From CAZHUN01 sp043801115 (GTDB lineage Archaea; Iainarchaeota; Iainarchaeia; Iainarchaeales; UBA10191): DNA of 31,490 nt. Of the stretch, positions 6,577 through 12,594 are shown piece after piece (position 1 is the first letter of the stretch; each line of letters opens with the position of its first letter). Position numbers and translations under genes: made by a program. The DNA lies in the NCBI GenBank assembly GCA_043801115.1, contig JAZDMJ010000013.1:1-31490 (forward strand), in the 5' to 3' direction. Below the pieces are notes generated by a model. That model was given only the letters and a program-made list of their open reading frames with translations. It was not told the DNA's origin and did no database searches.

Positions 6577-7041
6577 GTGTTTAAAGACGTGGAAGAGCAG
6601 TACATCCAACTCGTCGCGAATTACGGAGACTGGAAGGCCGTCAAAAAGCTCAAAATCGAAGCCGCCACGGATTCTAGGACTGTGTTGCAGTTTTTGGCCT
6701 CTTTGGGAATTTCACTCGACAACAAAATCGAGCAGAATTTGCGCAAAACCGTTGCACTCGAAAAATTGGACGCCGTGCTGGCCGAACTTCCGAAAGGAAA
6801 AAGCGAAGCGGAGTTGGCGGAAATGTTGAGCGCGGTTTCGGGCGGAAAAGTGAACAAAAGTATTAACGAGATTACGAAAGAAATCGGGGTTTCGGGAAAA
6901 GAGCTCGCGGAACTGCAAGAGTTTTGCAAAGTCTATGCGCTCAAAAAAGCGTTGAAAGAATCGGGACTGTTTGTCGACTATTCTGCTGTTCATTTGCAGA
7001 TTCCGGGAATGAAAAAGAGCTTTGTCAAAAAGGCCCCATAG
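6577..7041 (+). CDS. Helical protein of unknown function
   Basis: This 154-residue protein starts with GTG, chosen because a TATA-like box is about 30 bases upstream. It is almost all amphipathic helix with many Lys, Glu and Leu residues and no membrane segment. A repeated feel (LDAVLAELPKGKSEAELAEML, ISGKEL-like VSGKELAELQEF) suggests a helical bundle. No catalytic motif is visible and I do not recognise the family. It is divergent from thymidine kinase and followed by the tRNA-Pro(TGG) transcription unit. Confidence 0.65.
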   Translation: MFKDVEEQYIQLVANYGDWKAVKKLKIEAATDSRTVLQFLASLGISLDNKIEQNLRKTVALEKLDAVLAELPKGKSEAELAEMLSAVSGGKVNKSINEITKEIGVSGKELAELQEFCKVYALKKALKESGLFVDYSAVHLQIPGMKKSFVKKAP

Positions 7042-7047
7042 TCGTCC

Positions 7048-7055
7048 TATTAAAC
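7048..7055 (+). promoter_or_regulatory. TATA-like box for the tRNA-Pro(TGG) leader transcript
   Basis: TATTAAAC sits about 108 bases before the tRNA. Initiation about 26 bases downstream gives a leader of about 80 nucleotides that contains copy B of the two-hairpin element. Confidence 0.45.
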
Positions 7056-7101
7056 CTGTTTTTCGTGCAAATTGTTGAACGGTTCCAAACGGAGCAAGCC
7101 A

Positions 7102-7157
7102 GTACCATCGAGCCCGAAGGCGAAGATGGTACGCGTCGCTGGCTCACGCAAGGGCCA
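7102..7157 (+). repeat. Two-hairpin tRNA-associated element, copy B
   Basis: Hairpin 1 has a perfect 8-bp outer stem GTACCATC/GATGGTAC, an internal loop GA opposite GAA, and an inner GCC/GGC stem closed by CGAA. Hairpin 2 is TGGC/GCCA around TCACGCAAGG, ending one base before tRNA-Pro. Compared with copies C and D the stem bases change but pairing holds, while GA/GAA and ACGCAA do not change. A competing pairing GCCAG 7098-7102 with CTGGC 7139-7143 exists. Confidence 0.7.
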
Positions 7158-7158
7158 A

Positions 7159-7232
7159 GGGGCTGTAGTCTAGTCTGGTTAGGATCCTAGCTTTGGGAGT
7201 TAGAAACCCCGGTTCAAATCCGGGCAGCCCCA
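7159..7232 (+). tRNA. tRNA-Pro (TGG)
   Basis: The acceptor stem GGGGCTG/CAGCCCC (7159-7165 with 7225-7231) is followed by discriminator A. The anticodon stem CTAGC/GTTAG holds loop TTTGGGA, anticodon TGG. The T arm CCCCGG-TTCAAAT-CCGGG is regular. No CCA is encoded. Confidence 0.95.
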
Positions 7233-7233
7233 A

Positions 7234-7239
7234 TTTTTT
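7234..7239 (+). terminator. T-run terminator after tRNA-Pro(TGG)
   Basis: Six T residues follow the tRNA discriminator by one base, the usual form of an archaeal terminator. The next gene has its own TATA box directly downstream. Confidence 0.4.
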
Positions 7240-7245
7240 CCAAAC

Positions 7246-7254
7246 CTTTAAATA
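7246..7254 (+). promoter_or_regulatory. TATA-like box for the Yip1-like gene
   Basis: CTTTAAATA is centred about 27 bases before the ATG at 7277. It fixes that start and rejects in-frame codons lying within the tRNA. Confidence 0.6.
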
Positions 7255-7276
7255 CAATTCCCACTTCTGTTCAAGC

Positions 7277-7948
7277 ATGTTCGAAAACTGGTTCAAAGCG
7301 TTTTACAATCCCGAAGTCGAGCTGGAAAAGGAAAAAAAGAAAGCCGACTTGTGGAAGGGAGTGCTGAATTACTGTTTGATTCCCACGATTGCCGCGTTTG
7401 CCGTTGGAATTATTGTTTCGGTTGTTTCGGTATTATTCGGAAGTTTGCTTTCGGGAGTCGAGGGCGGAGATGTTTTGCAGAGCATTGGAATGGGCGCGTT
7501 TATTCTATTGCCCGTTCTCGCATTTGTCGGAGTTGCAATTCTTTCCCTCCTTTGCATGGGTTTTACTTTTTTGGGCGCCAAATTGATGAAGTCGAAGGGA
7601 AACTTTACTACTTTGTATTACTTGTCTTCCGTTTTTTTGCCCGCGCTGTACTTGATTGTCATCGGGTTGTTTGTAATATACATCATCGGCCTCGCGCTCG
7701 CGAGCGTGTACATTGGAATTTTGATTTCGCTCGTCGCGATGGCGTTCATCTATGTGGTTTTCTTTTACTATTTGTACTTGTACTGGCTCGTGCTGAAGAC
7801 AGCGTTGAACCTGCCCAACCAAAAGCTCATTATTGCAGAAGCAATCGGATTCATCTTGTTGTTCATTGTCGCAGCCATTATTGTATTCGCGATTGCGGCG
7901 GCTGTGTATTCGGCCATGGGAATCGATGCTTCGACTCTGATTGCGTAG
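7277..7948 (+). CDS. Yip1-domain membrane protein
   Basis: The 223-residue protein has a soluble amphipathic N-terminus (FENWFKAFYNPEVELEKEKKKADLWKG), as in prokaryotic YIP1 (PF04893) proteins. Five or so hydrophobic helices follow, starting near residue 30. The family-like features are GNFTTLYYLSSVFLPALYL in the middle and YWLVLKTALNLPNQK before the last helix. Function in archaea is unknown, and no enzyme motif is present. It is probably a single-gene leaderless unit between the two tRNA-Pro genes. Confidence 0.7.
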   Translation: MFENWFKAFYNPEVELEKEKKKADLWKGVLNYCLIPTIAAFAVGIIVSVVSVLFGSLLSGVEGGDVLQSIGMGAFILLPVLAFVGVAILSLLCMGFTFLGAKLMKSKGNFTTLYYLSSVFLPALYLIVIGLFVIYIIGLALASVYIGILISLVAMAFIYVVFFYYLYLYWLVLKTALNLPNQKLIIAEAIGFILLFIVAAIIVFAIAAAVYSAMGIDASTLIA

Positions 7949-7962
7949 TCCTTTCCAAACCC

Positions 7963-7971
7963 ATATTAATC
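7963..7971 (+). promoter_or_regulatory. TATA-like box for the tRNA-Pro(GGG) leader transcript
   Basis: ATATTAATC lies about 109 bases before tRNA-Pro(GGG), almost the same distance as for tRNA-Pro(TGG). It predicts a leader of about 80 nucleotides with copy C. Confidence 0.45.
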
Positions 7972-8025
7972 TAATTTTGCACCAACTATTTCGAACCGCG
8001 CCATTGCGAGCAGAGCGAGCAACGC

Positions 8026-8075
8026 CCATCGAGCAACAGCGAAGATGGTCGGCGTCGCCGGCTCACGCAAGGGCC
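8026..8075 (+). repeat. Two-hairpin tRNA-associated element, copy C
   Basis: Hairpin 1 is CCATC/GATGG (8026-8030 with 8044-8048) with internal loop GA opposite GAA and an inner GC/GC stem closed by AACA. ACGCC/GGCGT just outside can extend the stem. Hairpin 2 is CGGC/GCCG around TCACGCAAGG; its final G is tRNA position 1. The CGTCGC(Y)GGCTCACGCAAGGGCC stretch is nearly identical to copy B. Confidence 0.7.
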
Positions 8076-8148
8076 GGGGCCGTAGTCTAGCCTGGTAGGA
8101 CCCTACCTTGGGGTGGTAGAAACCGGAGTTCGAATCTCCGCGGCCCCA
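8076..8148 (+). tRNA. tRNA-Pro (GGG)
   Basis: The acceptor stem is GGGGCCG/CGGCCCC (8076-8082 with 8141-8147), with discriminator A. The anticodon stem CTACC/GGTAG holds loop TTGGGGT, anticodon GGG. The T arm is GGAG-TTCGAAT-CTCC. Its leader is closely related to that of tRNA-Pro(TGG), so the two units may descend from one duplication. Confidence 0.95.
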
Positions 8149-8152
8149 TTTC

Positions 8153-8162
8153 CTTTTTATTC
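8153..8162 (+). promoter_or_regulatory. TATA-like box / tRNA terminator overlap before the PAP2 gene
   Basis: CTTTTTATTC is centred about 25 bases before the PAP2 ATG at 8183. Its T run also directly follows tRNA-Pro(GGG) and could terminate that transcript. Confidence 0.4.
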
Positions 8163-8182
8163 TGAAAGCGCGTAAGCAGTGC

Positions 8183-9292
8183 ATGTTTTTGCCCTTTGAC
8201 GTTGCCGCCATCCAGTGGGCGCAAAGTTTTGCCACTCCAACATTGACTTTACTGTTCAAAGCCATTACGTTGCTGGGAAATCCCGCATTTTGGGCGTTTA
8301 TTGCCGCGTGGCTGTATTGGAGCCAGAAGGAAAAAGAATCGTTTTACTTGATGGCGCTGGCGGGCGTTTCGTCCGCAATCGTTGGAGTGTTAAAGTTCGG
8401 GTTCCAGCAGCCGAGGCCTTTGCCAAGCGAGTTCAACGTGCTGGAAAACGCAAGCGGTTTCGGCTTTCCTTCCGCGCACTCCGCGCTCGCGGCTGCAATA
8501 TTTTCTTTCTACGAGCAAAAACTGAAACCGTGGTGGAAAGTATTCGCGTTCATTCTTGTCATATTGGTCGCGTTTTCCAGATTGTATTTGGGCGCGCACT
8601 TTTTGAGTGACGTGCTCGCGGGAATCGTCATCGGACTGTTGTTGGGAAAAGCGTTTTGGTGGTTTCGAAACCGCACGGAGCACATGCACTTCCGCATCGC
8701 GTTTTGGAAGGAAGAAATGGCCTTGTTCATTCTAGTCGTCGTTTCGCTCGCGTTTGTCTACTTGTTTGAAGAGTGGATGCTGTTTGCGCTCTTTTTGGGA
8801 TACTTTTTCGGATACGCATTCAGTGCGGAATTGAAATTGAAGCAGAGCGGAAAGAGTTTGGAGCGCAAGTTTTACGGGTTTTTGGGACTGGGCGTTTTTG
8901 CGCTCAGCTATTGGTATTCTCCCACGCTCGAACAAAAATTCCTTGCCCTGCTCGTCGCAGGATTGTGGATTTCGTTCATCTACCCGCTTGCGGTGGAAGC
9001 ATACTTGAAGCCGAAAAAGAAGGCATTGATTTCGGATTTCGACTTGGGAACGGAAAAGTGGAAGCGCCCGTACTTTGACGCAAAGGGAAACCGCATTTCG
9101 AAAAACTGGACGAGAGAAGCGGAAAAACCGAAAAAGGCACGAAAGAAAGCGCGCAAAATCGTGCGGAAAAAGCGCACTGTTCGGAGAAAAAAGAGTGTAA
9201 AGAAACCCGCCGCCCCGAAGCGGAAAAGGGCGGGAAAGCGAAGAGCCAAGCTCAAAATGCGAAGCAAGCGGTATCGAGCGAAGCGAAGATAG
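8183..9292 (+). CDS. PAP2-family membrane phosphatase with basic C-terminal tail
   Basis: The 369-residue protein carries the three PAP2 signatures: KFGFQQPRP, FPSAHSA (PSxH, Ala in place of the usual Gly) and SRLYLGAHFLSDVLAG. It has several transmembrane helices before, between and after them. The family dephosphorylates lipid phosphates such as phosphatidic acid or polyprenyl diphosphate; the nearby polyprenyl-phosphate sugar transferases make lipid-carrier recycling an attractive guess. A second membrane half (about residues 185-280) follows. The last 70 or so residues are extremely Lys/Arg-rich (KKARKKARKIVRKKR), like a histone tail and not part of the family. The final codons also encode hairpin 1 of repeat copy D. 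Confidence 0.88.
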   Translation: MFLPFDVAAIQWAQSFATPTLTLLFKAITLLGNPAFWAFIAAWLYWSQKEKESFYLMALAGVSSAIVGVLKFGFQQPRPLPSEFNVLENASGFGFPSAHSALAAAIFSFYEQKLKPWWKVFAFILVILVAFSRLYLGAHFLSDVLAGIVIGLLLGKAFWWFRNRTEHMHFRIAFWKEEMALFILVVVSLAFVYLFEEWMLFALFLGYFFGYAFSAELKLKQSGKSLERKFYGFLGLGVFALSYWYSPTLEQKFLALLVAGLWISFIYPLAVEAYLKPKKKALISDFDLGTEKWKRPYFDAKGNRISKNWTREAEKPKKARKKARKIVRKKRTVRRKKSVKKPAAPKRKRAGKRRAKLKMRSKRYRAKRR

Positions 9293-9320
9293 CGCGCGGA
9301 CCTGGCCTACGCAATGGCCA
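9272..9320 (+). repeat. Two-hairpin element, copy D (overlaps a stop codon)
   Basis: Hairpin 1 is TATC/GATA (9272-9275 with 9288-9291) with internal loop GA opposite GAA and an inner GC/GC stem closed by GAA. Hairpin 2 is TGGCC/GGCCA (9303-9307 with 9316-9320) around TACGCAAT. It lies upstream of the tRNA-Tyr promoter, so unlike copies A-C it is not in a tRNA leader. It spans the end of the PAP2 frame and would form the 3' end of that message. Confidence 0.65.
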
Positions 9321-9330
9321 AGCGTCGCTG

Positions 9331-9339
9331 ATTTTAAAC
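9331..9339 (+). promoter_or_regulatory. TATA-like box for tRNA-Tyr
   Basis: ATTTTAAAC is centred about 30 bases before tRNA-Tyr position 1, giving only a few leader nucleotides. Confidence 0.55.
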
Positions 9340-9364
9340 CATTTCCACCCTTTGATGGTTCTAT

Positions 9365-9479
9365 CCCGCCTTAGCTCAGCTAGTTAGAGCACACGGCTGT
9401 AGGCGTTTGAAGGACGAAAACCGTTCAAAACGATTGAGCGGAAACCGTGGGGTCCCCAGTGCAAATCTGGGAGGCGGGA
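9365..9479 (+). tRNA. tRNA-Tyr (GTA), intron-containing
   Basis: The acceptor stem CCCGCCT/AGGCGGG (9365-9371 with 9472-9478) has C1-G72, the archaeal/eukaryal Tyr identity pair, and discriminator A. The D arm is GCTC...GAGC. The anticodon stem CACGG/CCGTG is interrupted by an intron after position 37; the anticodon GTA is at 9399-9401. The T arm is CCCAG-TGCAAAT-CTGGG, with TGC instead of the usual TTC in the loop. Confidence 0.93.
9403..9443 (+). other. tRNA-Tyr intron (about 41 nt)
   Basis: The intron is placed between position 37 (G9402) and position 38 (A9444), the canonical archaeal site cut by the splicing endonuclease. Boundaries may shift by a base because the bulge-helix-bulge was not modelled. 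It contains GTTTGAA...TTCAAAAC, which can form an internal hairpin. Confidence 0.75.
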
Positions 9480-9524
9480 ATACGTGCAATGTGCGAATCT
9501 GGGCCGGAACTCCGCTTGGCCAAT

Positions 9525-9533
9525 GTTTATTAA
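9525..9533 (+). promoter_or_regulatory. TATA-like box for the hicBA unit
   Basis: GTTTATTAA predicts initiation near 9554, leaving an 18-base leader that includes the ribosome binding site AGGTGA at 9561-9566 before the ATG at 9572. This is one of the few SD-led starts in the window. Confidence 0.45.
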
Positions 9534-9571
9534 CTCCTTGAATGGATTATTTGTATTAGCAGGTGAAACGA

Positions 9572-9781
9572 ATGGAAAAGAGAAAATTTACGGTGGTTAT
9601 CGAAAGGGACGAAGAAGGTTGGCTGGTGGCGGACGTTCCCGAACTGCAAGGATGCCACACGCAAGCCAAAACTATGGACGAACTGATTAAGCGCGCGAAA
9701 GAAGTCATCGAACTCTGCCTGGAAAGCGGAGAAAAAGCCGAACGAATCGACTTTGTGGGCATTCAAACCATCGAGGTGTGA
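9572..9781 (+). CDS. hicB: HicB-family antitoxin
   Basis: The 69-residue protein matches the degenerate RNase-H-like domain of HicB antitoxins: KFTVVIERDEEGWLVADVPELQGCHTQAKTMDELIKRAKEVIEL. It lacks a C-terminal DNA-binding domain, which is common in short members. ATG 9572 is chosen because AGGTGA lies five bases upstream; a GTG nine bases earlier is in frame. The stop overlaps the HicA start (GTGA), giving coupled translation in the order antitoxin then toxin. It should bind and neutralise HicA. Confidence 0.85.
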   Translation: MEKRKFTVVIERDEEGWLVADVPELQGCHTQAKTMDELIKRAKEVIELCLESGEKAERIDFVGIQTIEV

Positions 9782-10014
9782 ACTTGCCACGGCAAGCCAC
9801 CGCCAAAGAAGTAATGGCACTCCTTGAAAGCATGGGCTTCAAACACACTCGAACCAGAGGAAGCCACTTTCGCTATGAACACCCAGACGGAAGAAAAACC
9901 TCCGTTCCCGTGCACGGAAAAGAACCAATCGGACCCGGATTATTGAATATCATCATCAAGCGAGACTTGAGAATGGACAAAGACGCATTCTTCAAACTGC
10001 TCGAAAAAAAGTAA
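9778..10014 (+). CDS. hicA: HicA-family mRNA interferase toxin
   Basis: The 78-residue protein shows the dsRBD-like HicA fold with the catalytic histidine in RGSHFRYEHPDG (His30), followed by TSVPVHGKEPIGPGLLNIIIKR. HicA cleaves mRNA in a translation-independent manner. The start is GTG at 9778, overlapping the HicB stop, with GAGGTG as ribosome binding site. All key residues are intact, so the toxin is probably active and held by the upstream HicB. It lies just after tRNA-Tyr, a common site for mobile modules. Confidence 0.87.
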   Translation: MNLPRQATAKEVMALLESMGFKHTRTRGSHFRYEHPDGRKTSVPVHGKEPIGPGLLNIIIKRDLRMDKDAFFKLLEKK

Positions 10015-10033
10015 GACTCTCAGTCGTGAAACA

Positions 10034-10279
10034 ATGACTTATTTCGTATACCTGCTCGAGTGCAAGGACAAGAGCTTATACTGCGGGATTGCAAAAGACG
10101 TGAAGAAACGATTGGCGGAGCATGAGAAGGGAAAAGGGAGCAGGTTTGTGCGCTCGCGCCTGCCCGCCAAAATTGTGTACACGGAAAAGGCGAAAACTCG
10201 CTCGAAAGCGTTGAAGCGGGAAGCGCAAATCAAGAAAATGAAGCGCGAAAAAAAGCGGGAACTTTTTAGTGCAGTATGA
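10034..10279 (+). CDS. GIY-YIG nuclease-superfamily protein (UPF0213-like)
   Basis: The 81-residue protein is a small single-domain GIY-YIG member. FVYLLECKDKSLYCGIAKDVKKRLAEH corresponds to the two GIY-YIG strands and the first helix with its arginine. GSRFVRSRLPAKIVYTEKAKTRSKALKREAQIKKM follows the YhbQ pattern. The GIY triplet is VYL and the YIG triplet is YCG, as in that subgroup. It is probably a DNA-acting nuclease of unknown target. It is 19 bases after hicA and its end overlaps the convergent GT39 gene by 14 bases. Confidence 0.85.
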   Translation: MTYFVYLLECKDKSLYCGIAKDVKKRLAEHEKGKGSRFVRSRLPAKIVYTEKAKTRSKALKREAQIKKMKREKKRELFSAV

Positions 10280-11579
10280 AGCTGTAAAATCCGAACGCCC
10301 ACAGCGCGAGCAATATCAGCAACAAAGTGTAGAATATTTTCGTCTCGCGGAGCTTGAAGTCGAATATTTTTTTGAAAATTTCCTTCGCATTCGCGAGCGT
10401 GAATCCTGCAAAGAGAATAACGAGGGGCATTATTTGCAAATGGTAGCGCTGTTCGGCATGCGAGAGCGAGTGGATGACCAAAAAGTACAAAATAACGAGG
10501 AAGAATAGCTGCGCGTACTTGCTCTTCGAGTACGCGGCGCCGGCCAAAAATAGAATCATTAAAAGAATGTAAAAAATAATGGAGCCGTAGGCGAACAAGT
10601 TGTAGGAAATTGAAGAGCTGACGGCGCCGTAATAGTCTCGCGTGGGCTGTCCCGCCATGAAGGTTTCCAGCCACAAAAACACGGTCAGTTTGGCGGGAAC
10701 TTGGGAGAGTATAGTGGCCAGGTTTTGCGGGTTGAGTGCTTGCAAGTAGAGGGAGAGGGGGTGCTCGTTGGCGAGCTCTTTGGTTTCGTTGTATGAAGCT
10801 TCCAAGTTCACGTCGGGGTTGATGTCGGAAAACCCGGGAGAAGTCGTCCACGCGAGGGTTTGCTCTCCCACATTGTCGATGAAAATGAACTGGTGGTAGG
10901 TTTGGAACAAAAAGAAAACGTACGGGCCGATGAGAATGAGGGCTCCCACGATAGAAACGAGCGCCAGAACGGGCTTCCACTTTTTGGAAAAGACTAGAAA
11001 GAGGGGAACGAGCAGGAACAAGAGCTTGGAAGAGGCGCGCGTGAGCGCGAGAACGCCCAACAACATTCCAGAACCGAGGACCAGCAGCGGAGAGGGTTTT
11101 TCGATTGCTTTCACCAAAAAGACGAGCGCGAGCACAAAAACGAGGAGGAAAAAGGTTTCGGACATGACGAATTCGCCGAACATCATCGAGTAGGGATAAA
11201 CTGCCCACAAGAGCGCAGCTGCGATTCCCGCGCGCTTGCCAAACGCGGTTTTTCCCAGCCAGTACAATGGAAAAACCATGAAAGCGGAGAGGAGCATTTG
11301 AACTGCTTTGACTGCGATCAGATTTTCGCCCACAAAAAGGGAGAGAAATTTCAGGAAAATCGAATATCCGGGCGCCCAGGAAAGGTGGATGCTTTTGGCA
11401 ATCTGCGCGCCGTCGAACAAAAAGTGCATAATATCCGTATAAACTTTGGAGTCTGCGTAATAGCCGGGGGTTTTGAACAGGAAAAAGAACAAAAAGCGCA
11501 GGAAGAGCGCGAGCGCGAAAGCGAGCAAGAGCGGAGCCGCGCCCTTGCAGCAAAAACCCAGCTTTTCTCCCAACTTCAT
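10266..11579 (-). CDS. GT39/ArnT-like membrane glycosyltransferase
   Basis: The 437-residue protein is a multi-helix membrane protein of the GT-C fold (dolichyl-phosphate-mannose-protein mannosyltransferase/ArnT group). A first helix (about residues 15-35) is followed by an external acidic loop with YYADSKVYTDIMH, then SWAPGYSIFLKFL and LYWLGKTAFGKRAGIAAALLWAVYP, and about ten further helices. The family moves a sugar from a polyprenyl-phosphate donor to a protein or lipid outside the membrane. The ATG at 11579 has a TATA-like box about 32 bases upstream; longer in-frame extensions run through the divergent transferase gene and are rejected. The divergent DPM1/GtrB-type gene likely makes its donor. 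Confidence 0.8.
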   Translation of the reverse strand: MKLGEKLGFCCKGAAPLLLAFALALFLRFLFFFLFKTPGYYADSKVYTDIMHFLFDGAQIAKSIHLSWAPGYSIFLKFLSLFVGENLIAVKAVQMLLSAFMVFPLYWLGKTAFGKRAGIAAALLWAVYPYSMMFGEFVMSETFFLLVFVLALVFLVKAIEKPSPLLVLGSGMLLGVLALTRASSKLLFLLVPLFLVFSKKWKPVLALVSIVGALILIGPYVFFLFQTYHQFIFIDNVGEQTLAWTTSPGFSDINPDVNLEASYNETKELANEHPLSLYLQALNPQNLATILSQVPAKLTVFLWLETFMAGQPTRDYYGAVSSSISYNLFAYGSIIFYILLMILFLAGAAYSKSKYAQLFFLVILYFLVIHSLSHAEQRYHLQIMPLVILFAGFTLANAKEIFKKIFDFKLRETKIFYTLLLILLALWAFGFYSFILH

Positions 11580-11606
11580 TTTTTCGCCCCAAAACCCGAA
11601 CGGGAT

Positions 11607-11638
11607 AGTTTTAAAAGAAGCCGTTGATTTTAATAAAT
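11607..11638. promoter_or_regulatory. Divergent promoters for the two sugar transferases
   Basis: A minus-strand TATA-like box (TTTTAAAAC, 11607-11616) precedes the GT39 ATG by about 32 bases. A plus-strand box (TTTAATAAAT, 11629-11638) precedes the GT2 ATG at 11659 by about 26 bases. Both starts lie within 80 bases, so the donor-making and donor-using enzymes are likely co-regulated. Confidence 0.55.
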
Positions 11639-11658
11639 CCATCCAAGAGTGTGAAAAA

Positions 11659-12591
11659 ATGCAAGTCAGCGTCGTATTGCCAGTATACAACGAAGAAGAA
11701 AACATTTTCCTCCTCATTTCGGAAATCGAAGAAACCCTGAAAAAGCGGTTCAAATCCTTCGAAATCATTGCTGTGGATGACGGATCGACGGACGGCAGTT
11801 TGAGCGCGCTGCTCCAAATGAAGAAAAAGTACAAAAATCTCAAAATCGTCAAGTTGAAGAAGAATTTCGGGCAGAGCGCGGCGCTGGATGCGGGCTTTGG
11901 ACTCGCGAAAGGCGAAGTCATTGTTCCCATGGACAGCGATTTGCAAAACGACCCGAACGACATTTTCAAGCTCGTGCAGAAGGCAAAGGATTTTGACGTC
12001 GTGTGCGGTTGGAGGTATACGCGAAGGGATTCGTTTTCGAAAAAAATCTTTTCCACCATCGCGCGCTTTATCGAACAGCGCTCTACTGGATTAACGATTC
12101 ACGATTCGGGGTGCACCTTGAAGGCGATTCGGAGGGAAGTCGTGCAAAAGATTTCTCTCTACTCCGAAACCCACCGCTTTATTCCCGCACTCGCGCAAAA
12201 CTTTGGCTTTACAGTAACGGAAGAAAAAGTCAACCACCGCGAGCGAAAGTTCGGAAAAACCAAGTACAACGTCAAACGCCTGTTCAAGGGATTGATGGAC
12301 TTGTCCTTCATCAATTTTTGGAACAATTTTTCCAACCGACCCCTGCACTTTTTCGGGTTTTTCGGACTGGGAAGCATTGTATTGGGCTTTGTTATTGCAG
12401 CGTATAAAATATTCTACCAGTTCTTGTACGAGGGGCTTCCATTGGAAGCGGGACCTTTATTGCTGCTTTCCATCCTGCTCGTCATTTTGGGCGCCATGTT
12501 TTTGATGATGGGCTTTCTGGCCGAAATCATGATTCGAAGCTACTATCAGTCGAGCAACTCCAAGCCGTACCTGGTTGAAAAAGTGTATTAG
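11659..12591 (+). CDS. Polyprenyl-phosphate sugar transferase (GT2, DPM1/GtrB type)
   Basis: The 310-residue protein has the GT2 catalytic domain at residues 1-220: VVLPVYNEEENI, VDDGSTDGS (40-47), the metal-binding MDSDLQNDP (91-99), then HRERKFGKTKYNVKRLF before the membrane region. Two C-terminal transmembrane helices (about 232-255 and 266-291) match the GtrB layout. It should transfer a hexose from a nucleotide sugar to polyprenyl phosphate on the inner face. AsnB starts three bases after its stop, and a GT39 enzyme is divergent. The ATG at 11659 has a TATA box 26 bases upstream. Confidence 0.88.
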   Translation: MQVSVVLPVYNEEENIFLLISEIEETLKKRFKSFEIIAVDDGSTDGSLSALLQMKKKYKNLKIVKLKKNFGQSAALDAGFGLAKGEVIVPMDSDLQNDPNDIFKLVQKAKDFDVVCGWRYTRRDSFSKKIFSTIARFIEQRSTGLTIHDSGCTLKAIRREVVQKISLYSETHRFIPALAQNFGFTVTEEKVNHRERKFGKTKYNVKRLFKGLMDLSFINFWNNFSNRPLHFFGFFGLGSIVLGFVIAAYKIFYQFLYEGLPLEAGPLLLLSILLVILGAMFLMMGFLAEIMIRSYYQSSNSKPYLVEKVY

Positions 12592-12594
12592 AAA

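Noticed and set aside
7505..8029. Minus-strand frame opposite the Yip1-like gene
   Set aside because: Composition rich in Arg, Asn and Gln with no domain; it mirrors hydrophobic codons on the plus strand.
2896..8075. Two-hairpin elements as box C/D or H/ACA guide RNAs
   Set aside because: No RUGAUGA and CUGA boxes, and no ACA at the expected distance after a hairpin; the GA/GAA loop alone is not enough.
2896..9320. Elements as a CRISPR array or tRNA-integrated transposon ends
   Set aside because: Copies are kilobases apart with no regular spacers, and no target-site duplication or transposase is seen.
10039..11592. Long open frame on the minus strand overlapping the GT39 gene
   Set aside because: It is a second frame of the same strand with arginine- and proline-rich, low-order composition and no recognisable domain; the GT39 frame has family motifs and a promoter.
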